Of a stretch of 64,000 nt of DNA, positions 59,842 to 64,000 are shown one piece after another. Location: NCBI GenBank assembly GCA_902573905.1, contig CACGLL010000001.1, positions 1 through 64,000 of the forward strand, read 5' to 3'. The notes under the pieces are model-generated. The model saw nothing but the letters and a program-made list of their open reading frames with translations. It was not told where the DNA came from and did not search any database. Origin of the DNA: an uncultured Pelagibacteraceae bacterium. GTDB lineage: Bacteria > Pseudomonadota > Alphaproteobacteria > Pelagibacterales > Pelagibacteraceae. Positions within the stretch are counted from its first letter, which is position 1. Each line of letters begins with the position of its first letter. A program made the position numbers and the translations under genes.

Positions 59842-62166
59842 ATGAATCAAACTATTCAAAGTAAGATAAAAGACAAAATTCATGAAGATATTTCACCAAC
59901 TCGAAATTTATCAGGGATTCATCTAAAAATAGTTTTTGTAATAGCGATTCTTTGGACACTATTCCAACTTTGGTATGCTTCTCCTTTTCCTTTCTGGTTT
60001 AATTTTGGAATGTTTAAAGGTTTGCCTGCTAGAGCCATACATTTAGGTTTCGCACTTACACTTACATTTTTAATTTTTCCTGTTATGCGAGGAAAGAAAA
60101 TATCAGTTTTTGATATTCTTATAAGTATAGTTGCTGCATTCTGCTGCCTTTACATTTATTTTTTTTATGATGATCTTGTTAATAGGGGCGGTATTCTTTT
60201 AGTTAGAGAGATATTTGGATTTAAAGTTCCAGTCGAACTTATTATTGGAGCAACAGGTATTTTAATACTTTTAGAGGCCACAAGGAGAGCAATAGGCTTA
60301 CCTTTGGTAATTATCGCTATCTGCTTTCTTTTATTTTCTTATTTTGGAAAATATGCACCTGATATTATTTCTCATGGAGGTCTATCTGTTAAAAGATTAG
60401 TTGGATTTCAATGGTTTGATCAAGAAGCTATTTTTGGAATACCAATAGGTGTCTCTGTTGATTTCATATTTTTATTTGTACTTTTTGGAGCTTTACTAGA
60501 AACAGCTGGAGGAGGAAAATACTTCTTAGATTTAGCATTTGCCATGGTAGGCAAGATGCGGGGAGGACCTGCTAAAGCTGCTATTCTAGGATCTGGAATG
60601 ACAGGAATGATTTCAGGTTCTTCAATTGCAAATACTGTTACTACCGGAACTTTTACAATTCCGATTATGAAAAAAACTGGATTCTCTCAAGAGAAGGCCG
60701 GAGCTATTGAAGTTTCATCATCTGTAAATGGTCAAATAATGCCTCCAGTTATGGGAGCTGCGGCTTTCGTAATGGCAAGTTTTATAGGCGTTACTTATTT
60801 TGAAGTTGTTAAACATGCATTTTTACCAGCTATCATTTCATACATTGCTTTATTTTATATATCCCATCTAGAGGCTCTTAAATTAGGACTAAAAGGAATG
60901 GATGATGCTGACGTTCCTCACCTGAAGAGAACATTTTTATCTGGATTACATTTTTTAATACCAATTTTTGTTTTAATTTTTTTACTTGTTTACATGAGAT
61001 ACACAGCAGGTTTTTCAATTTTTTACGCAACCATTTCTTTGATTCTAGTGAATTTGATAAATCGTATAATTAAAAACTCAGATTATAAAACTGGCTTAAT
61101 CGAATGGTGGAACCAAACAATTGTTGGGCTCCAAAAAGGAGCAATTAACATGGTGGGAGTTGGAATTGCGATTGCTACTGCAGGTATAATAGTAGGAGCG
61201 GTTGGTTCAACAGGGTTAAGCACTAATTTGATTATAGTCATTGAGACAATAGCAAGAGATAATGTAATCATATTAATTTTATTAACTATTATTCTTTGTT
61301 TACTTCTAGGAATGGGTCTTCCCACGACTGCAAACTATGTGGTAGTCGCTTCGCTAATGGCTACGGTTTTAGTAGACGTTGGAAATGCTTCGGGCTTTAT
61401 TTTTCCATTAATAGCAGTTCATTTATTCGTATTTTATTTTGGACTGATGGCCGATGTTACACCTCCTGTTGGTTTAGCATCTTATGCAGCCGCCGCAATA
61501 TCTGGTGGAGATCCTTTAAGAACAGGGCTTCAAGCTATTTGGTATAGTTTAAGAACGGGAATTTTACCTATAGTTTTTTTATTTAATCATGAACTTTTAT
61601 TAATTGGAGTAGAAAGTATCTGGCAAGCTTTATTGGTAATAGCAACTTCTTTAATTGGTATTTTGGTTTTTACTGCAGCTACACAACAATGGTTCATAAA
61701 TAAATTAAGATGGTATGAGACTATAGCTTTCCTAATAATATCTTTATCTTTTTTAGCTCCAGACTATGTATTAGGTAAATTCTATCCGAAATTTAACGAA
61801 CAAAAACTTTCAGCAGAAAATATTCAAAATTTATCTTTCGATCCTTCAAAAGAAGTTCACATAAAAGTAACTCGAGTTACTGAATACGGAGAAAGATATA
61901 AACTATTTGTTATTGATAAAGGAAAATTTGAAAATGATTACAATCTAGAAGAATATGGAGTAACATTAGTAGATCAGAATAACCAACTTACTGTAGATAA
62001 ATTAAATTGGAAAGGGGAAGCAAAAAAATCTGGTATTCAAATGGGTGATATCATTAGTAATTTTAAAATTGAAAATCCAGAAAGACCAAATAAAGTAATC
62101 GTTTATCCGTTTGCTCTTACATTTTTATTTATTATTGGTTATTTGAACTATAGAAGAAAAGCTTAA
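59842..62166 (+). CDS. TRAP transporter fused permease (small and large subunits)
   Basis: A 774-residue permease joining DctQ-like and DctM-like parts, as is normal for TAXI systems. Hydrophobic helices begin near residue 29 and continue to about 645. The DctM half shows GMTGMISGSSIANTVTTGTFTIP, VSSSVNGQIMPPVMGAAAFVMA, GMGLPTTANYVVVASLMA and ADVTPPVGLASYAAAAISGG. The C-terminal 130 residues hold a soluble DUF3394/PDZ-like piece (GEAKKSGIQMGDIISNF) and a final helix. Partner is the TAXI protein upstream. It overlaps the convergent thioesterase by four bases. Confidence 0.93.
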   Translation: MNQTIQSKIKDKIHEDISPTRNLSGIHLKIVFVIAILWTLFQLWYASPFPFWFNFGMFKGLPARAIHLGFALTLTFLIFPVMRGKKISVFDILISIVAAFCCLYIYFFYDDLVNRGGILLVREIFGFKVPVELIIGATGILILLEATRRAIGLPLVIIAICFLLFSYFGKYAPDIISHGGLSVKRLVGFQWFDQEAIFGIPIGVSVDFIFLFVLFGALLETAGGGKYFLDLAFAMVGKMRGGPAKAAILGSGMTGMISGSSIANTVTTGTFTIPIMKKTGFSQEKAGAIEVSSSVNGQIMPPVMGAAAFVMASFIGVTYFEVVKHAFLPAIISYIALFYISHLEALKLGLKGMDDADVPHLKRTFLSGLHFLIPIFVLIFLLVYMRYTAGFSIFYATISLILVNLINRIIKNSDYKTGLIEWWNQTIVGLQKGAINMVGVGIAIATAGIIVGAVGSTGLSTNLIIVIETIARDNVIILILLTIILCLLLGMGLPTTANYVVVASLMATVLVDVGNASGFIFPLIAVHLFVFYFGLMADVTPPVGLASYAAAAISGGDPLRTGLQAIWYSLRTGILPIVFLFNHELLLIGVESIWQALLVIATSLIGILVFTAATQQWFINKLRWYETIAFLIISLSFLAPDYVLGKFYPKFNEQKLSAENIQNLSFDPSKEVHIKVTRVTEYGERYKLFVIDKGKFENDYNLEEYGVTLVDQNNQLTVDKLNWKGEAKKSGIQMGDIISNFKIENPERPNKVIVYPFALTFLFIIGYLNYRRKA

Positions 62167-62552
62167 AGAATTTTCCAGGTTCCAGAGGCAGAAACGACAA
62201 TTTCTTTATCATTAGAAATTTCACAGCTTATAAAAACAAGAGTCTTTGTTTTTTTTAAAATTTTTACATCACCTTTAAGCTTGTCACCCAATTGACCCGC
62301 TGAAATAAATTTCATATCTAAATTAATTGTTACACATCTCTTGTCACCAGCAACTCTGTGAGCAGCAGTTCCCATTCCAGTATCGGCAATAGTGGAGAGG
62401 AATCCACCATGTGCAATTTTACCTGTGTTTAAATGTATTTCTTTAACCTCCACTGAAAACTCATACTGAGTATCACTAATTTTTTTTAGCTCTAACCCGC
62501 CCAGATGTTTCATAAACCCTCGATTAGACTCGTCCATACTTTTTTTTATCAT
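62163..62552 (-). CDS. PaaI-type hotdog thioesterase
   Basis: Acyl-CoA thioesterase of the PaaI/YbgC-like hotdog family, 129 residues from the ATG at 62552. The catalytic segment is TGKIAHGGFLSTIADTGMGTAAH (HGG then Asp), followed by LDMKFISAGQLGDKLKG. The start overlaps the upstream EamA gene by 29 bases; an ATG at 62537 would shorten it by five residues and lessen the overlap. Substrate is unknown. Confidence 0.85.
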   Translation of the reverse strand: MIKKSMDESNRGFMKHLGGLELKKISDTQYEFSVEVKEIHLNTGKIAHGGFLSTIADTGMGTAAHRVAGDKRCVTINLDMKFISAGQLGDKLKGDVKILKKTKTLVFISCEISNDKEIVVSASGTWKIL

Positions 62553-63423
62553 ATAACGGAGCTAATTGTGAAAAAATAACTGCAAATAAAATAAGAGTTA
62601 TTCCTAAAATTTTTATTTCATTTAAAAACTGACTTAAAATTATATATCCGAAAATTGAAGCGAATACACCTTCTAGTGAAAATATAATAGCTACAGGTGC
62701 TGGAGAAAGGTTTTGTTGTCCGTAAATTTGAAGAAGAAACGCCACTCCACTTGATAGAATTCCGGCGTATAACATCTCTTTTCCATCCATTACCATATTT
62801 GAAAACTTAACACTTTCAAAAACAAAAGCCGGCATCAATGCAAATATAGATGCAATTAGGCATTGAAGGCAGGCAATAGTGATTGGATAATTAAATATCC
62901 TTAAAAATCTTGAAATAAAAACAATATGGAACGCCCAAAATAATGCGTTAAAAACTGCAATACTATCTCCTATTCTTACTTGAATATTATCGAACTCTGT
63001 TAAAAGTATACCTCCAAATAAACAAATAATAATAGATAGCCAAACAGACTTATGAATATTTTTTGAAAAAAAATAGTAAGCAACAAATGGAACTAAAACT
63101 ACATAAAAAATTGTAAATACTGCTGTATTAGCTACATCTGTATAAAGTAGAGCATATTGTTGTAAAACATTTCCCATCGAAAGAAGAAATCCAATAAGCA
63201 ATAGATTTAAAATGTTAACTTTTTTAAAAACTATTGAATTAACCTTTTTATATTCGAAAATATAAAAAAATGGGACTAGCGTTAGAAATCCAAGAAATAG
63301 CCTGCCGAAAGTAAAAGTAAATGGTCCGTTATAATCCATTCCCATATCTTGAGCCACGAAAGCTGAACCCCAAATTAAAGAACAGCTAATAGCACATATA
63401 AGAGAAAATACTTTTTTATTCAT
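62524..63423 (-). CDS. EamA/DMT-family transporter
   Basis: Drug/metabolite-transporter-family membrane protein, 299 residues with ten hydrophobic helices in two EamA repeats. LIWGSAFVAQDMGMDYNGPFTFTFGRLFLG marks the first repeat and AIIFSLEGVFASIFGYIILSQ the second, both typical. Substrate cannot be told. It lies 24 bases after the acyltransferase stop on the same strand and overlaps the thioesterase. Confidence 0.88.
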   Translation of the reverse strand: MNKKVFSLICAISCSLIWGSAFVAQDMGMDYNGPFTFTFGRLFLGFLTLVPFFYIFEYKKVNSIVFKKVNILNLLLIGFLLSMGNVLQQYALLYTDVANTAVFTIFYVVLVPFVAYYFFSKNIHKSVWLSIIICLFGGILLTEFDNIQVRIGDSIAVFNALFWAFHIVFISRFLRIFNYPITIACLQCLIASIFALMPAFVFESVKFSNMVMDGKEMLYAGILSSGVAFLLQIYGQQNLSPAPVAIIFSLEGVFASIFGYIILSQFLNEIKILGITLILFAVIFSQLAPLYDKKKYGRV

Positions 63424-63447
63424 TAAGGCTTATTAGGTTAAGAGCAA

Positions 63448-64000
63448 CTAAACAGCAAGTTTAAAGGCAAAATCTTTTCCAAGACATTTTCCAAGATAGA
63501 CACAAAATCTAGCACCTTCCGCACCATCTATTAATCTGTGATCATAAGATAATGAGATCGGAAGTATTTTTTTAGAAACTATTTGATTTTTTTCTTTAAC
63601 AAGCCGATCAAAAGTCCTACCAACTCCCAAAATTGCTACTTCCGGCGGATTAATGATAGGTGTAAAATGAGTTCCGCCAATACCTCCTAAACTAGAAATA
63701 GTCATCGAACCTCCAAAAAATTCTTTTTTATCGATTTTAAGTTCTCTGCAAAGTTGACTTGTATTTTTAAGTTCTTCTCCAATTTTTTGAATACTCATTT
63801 GATCAACGTTTCTTAATTTAGGAACCATTAGACCGTGGGGAGTATCAACAGCAAAACCAATATGAAAATATTTTTTATAAATGATTTTATTATTCTCAGG
63901 ATTTAATGATGCGTTAAAGTTTGGAAATTCTTTTAGAGCACTTACTAAGGCTTTTGCAATAAATGCGAGGGGCGTTACTTTAATTTTTTCTCCGGTATAA
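63448..64000 (-). CDS. dihydrolipoamide acyltransferase (E2), 5' part beyond window
   Basis: C-terminal catalytic domain of a 2-oxo-acid dehydrogenase E2. The frame is open to the window edge and reads KVTPLAFIAKALVSALKEFP, then FHIGFAVDTPHGLMVPKLRN; an ATG at 63828 is internal. MTISSLGGIGGTHFTPIINP and the catalytic SLSYDHRLIDGAEGARF follow. The GGIGGTHFTP form resembles pyruvate-dehydrogenase E2 (aceF/pdhC) or branched-chain E2, and is distinct from the SucB in this window. Lipoyl and subunit-binding domains must lie outside. Exact substrate is unresolved. Confidence 0.9.
   Translation of the reverse strand, partial: YTGEKIKVTPLAFIAKALVSALKEFPNFNASLNPENNKIIYKKYFHIGFAVDTPHGLMVPKLRNVDQMSIQKIGEELKNTSQLCRELKIDKKEFFGGSMTISSLGGIGGTHFTPIINPPEVAILGVGRTFDRLVKEKNQIVSKKILPISLSYDHRLIDGAEGARFCVYLGKCLGKDFAFKLAV

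Overview
The window is AT-rich and tightly packed: genes abut or overlap by 1-14 bases, and no gap reaches 300 bases (the largest is about 207). It fits a streamlined marine alphaproteobacterium of the SAR11 (Pelagibacterales) type. Supporting signs are the Lys-rich proteins, a SAM-II riboswitch before metX, the argH-lptM-lysA block with a divergent tlpA, the order priA-atpHAGDC and rplU-rpmA-obgE-proB-proA-nadD-rsfS, and a TAXI-type TRAP uptake system. The lineage call is inference from content and order; no database was searched.

Layout. (1) 1-11093, plus strand: trmD (5' end cut by the window) and rplS, leucine synthesis leuC-leuD-leuB, asd, succinate dehydrogenase sdhCDAB, mmsA and mdh. 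(2) 11059-15279: an insertion of two multi-membrane glycosyltransferase-like proteins, an FkbM methyltransferase and a small exported protein, lying between mdh and the next TCA genes. (3) 15373-23091: sucCD, sucAB and lpdA (succinyl-CoA synthetase and the 2-oxoglutarate dehydrogenase complex). (4) 23120-29882: priA and the F1 ATP synthase genes atpHAGDC. (5) 29872-38922, minus strand: rppH, ctpA, rsfS, nadD, proA, proB, obgE, rpmA, rplU (listed in coordinate order), then gloB, metW and metX with the SAM-II riboswitch. (6) 39099-42138, plus strand: hisC, tyrC and a tartrate/malate dehydrogenase. (7) 42124-49224: plsC, lysA, a 36-residue lipoprotein gene, argH, tlpA, a HIG1 protein, an esterase, an HNH protein, coq7, a DsbB-like protein and a YqaA-like protein. 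(8) 49223-53073, plus strand: a small membrane protein, a tandem winged-helix protein, a bile-acid-symporter-family carrier, tRNA-Leu(CAA) and a long-chain acyl-CoA synthetase. (9) 53281-57300: a 23-residue polycationic peptide gene with its own terminator, then carD, fdxA, a TerB-like gene and a SUV3-type helicase on the minus strand. (10) 57458-64000: an aminotransferase, a TAXI binding protein with its fused TRAP permease, a thioesterase, an EamA transporter and the 3' part of a dihydrolipoamide acyltransferase.

Together the genes cover the lower TCA cycle (2-oxoglutarate to malate), ATP synthase, and synthesis of leucine, proline, arginine, lysine, methionine and aromatic amino acids.

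The points most worth a second look are: atpD lacks its Walker A P-loop, with 11 residues cleanly missing in frame; the SUV3-type helicase is broken by a one-base shift at a run of five A; the metX leader shows a SAM-II aptamer followed by mutually exclusive antiterminator and terminator hairpins; a 23-residue Lys/Arg peptide has a strong ribosome site and terminator of its own; and SdhD lacks the usual heme-ligand histidine. The first two may be sequence or assembly errors.
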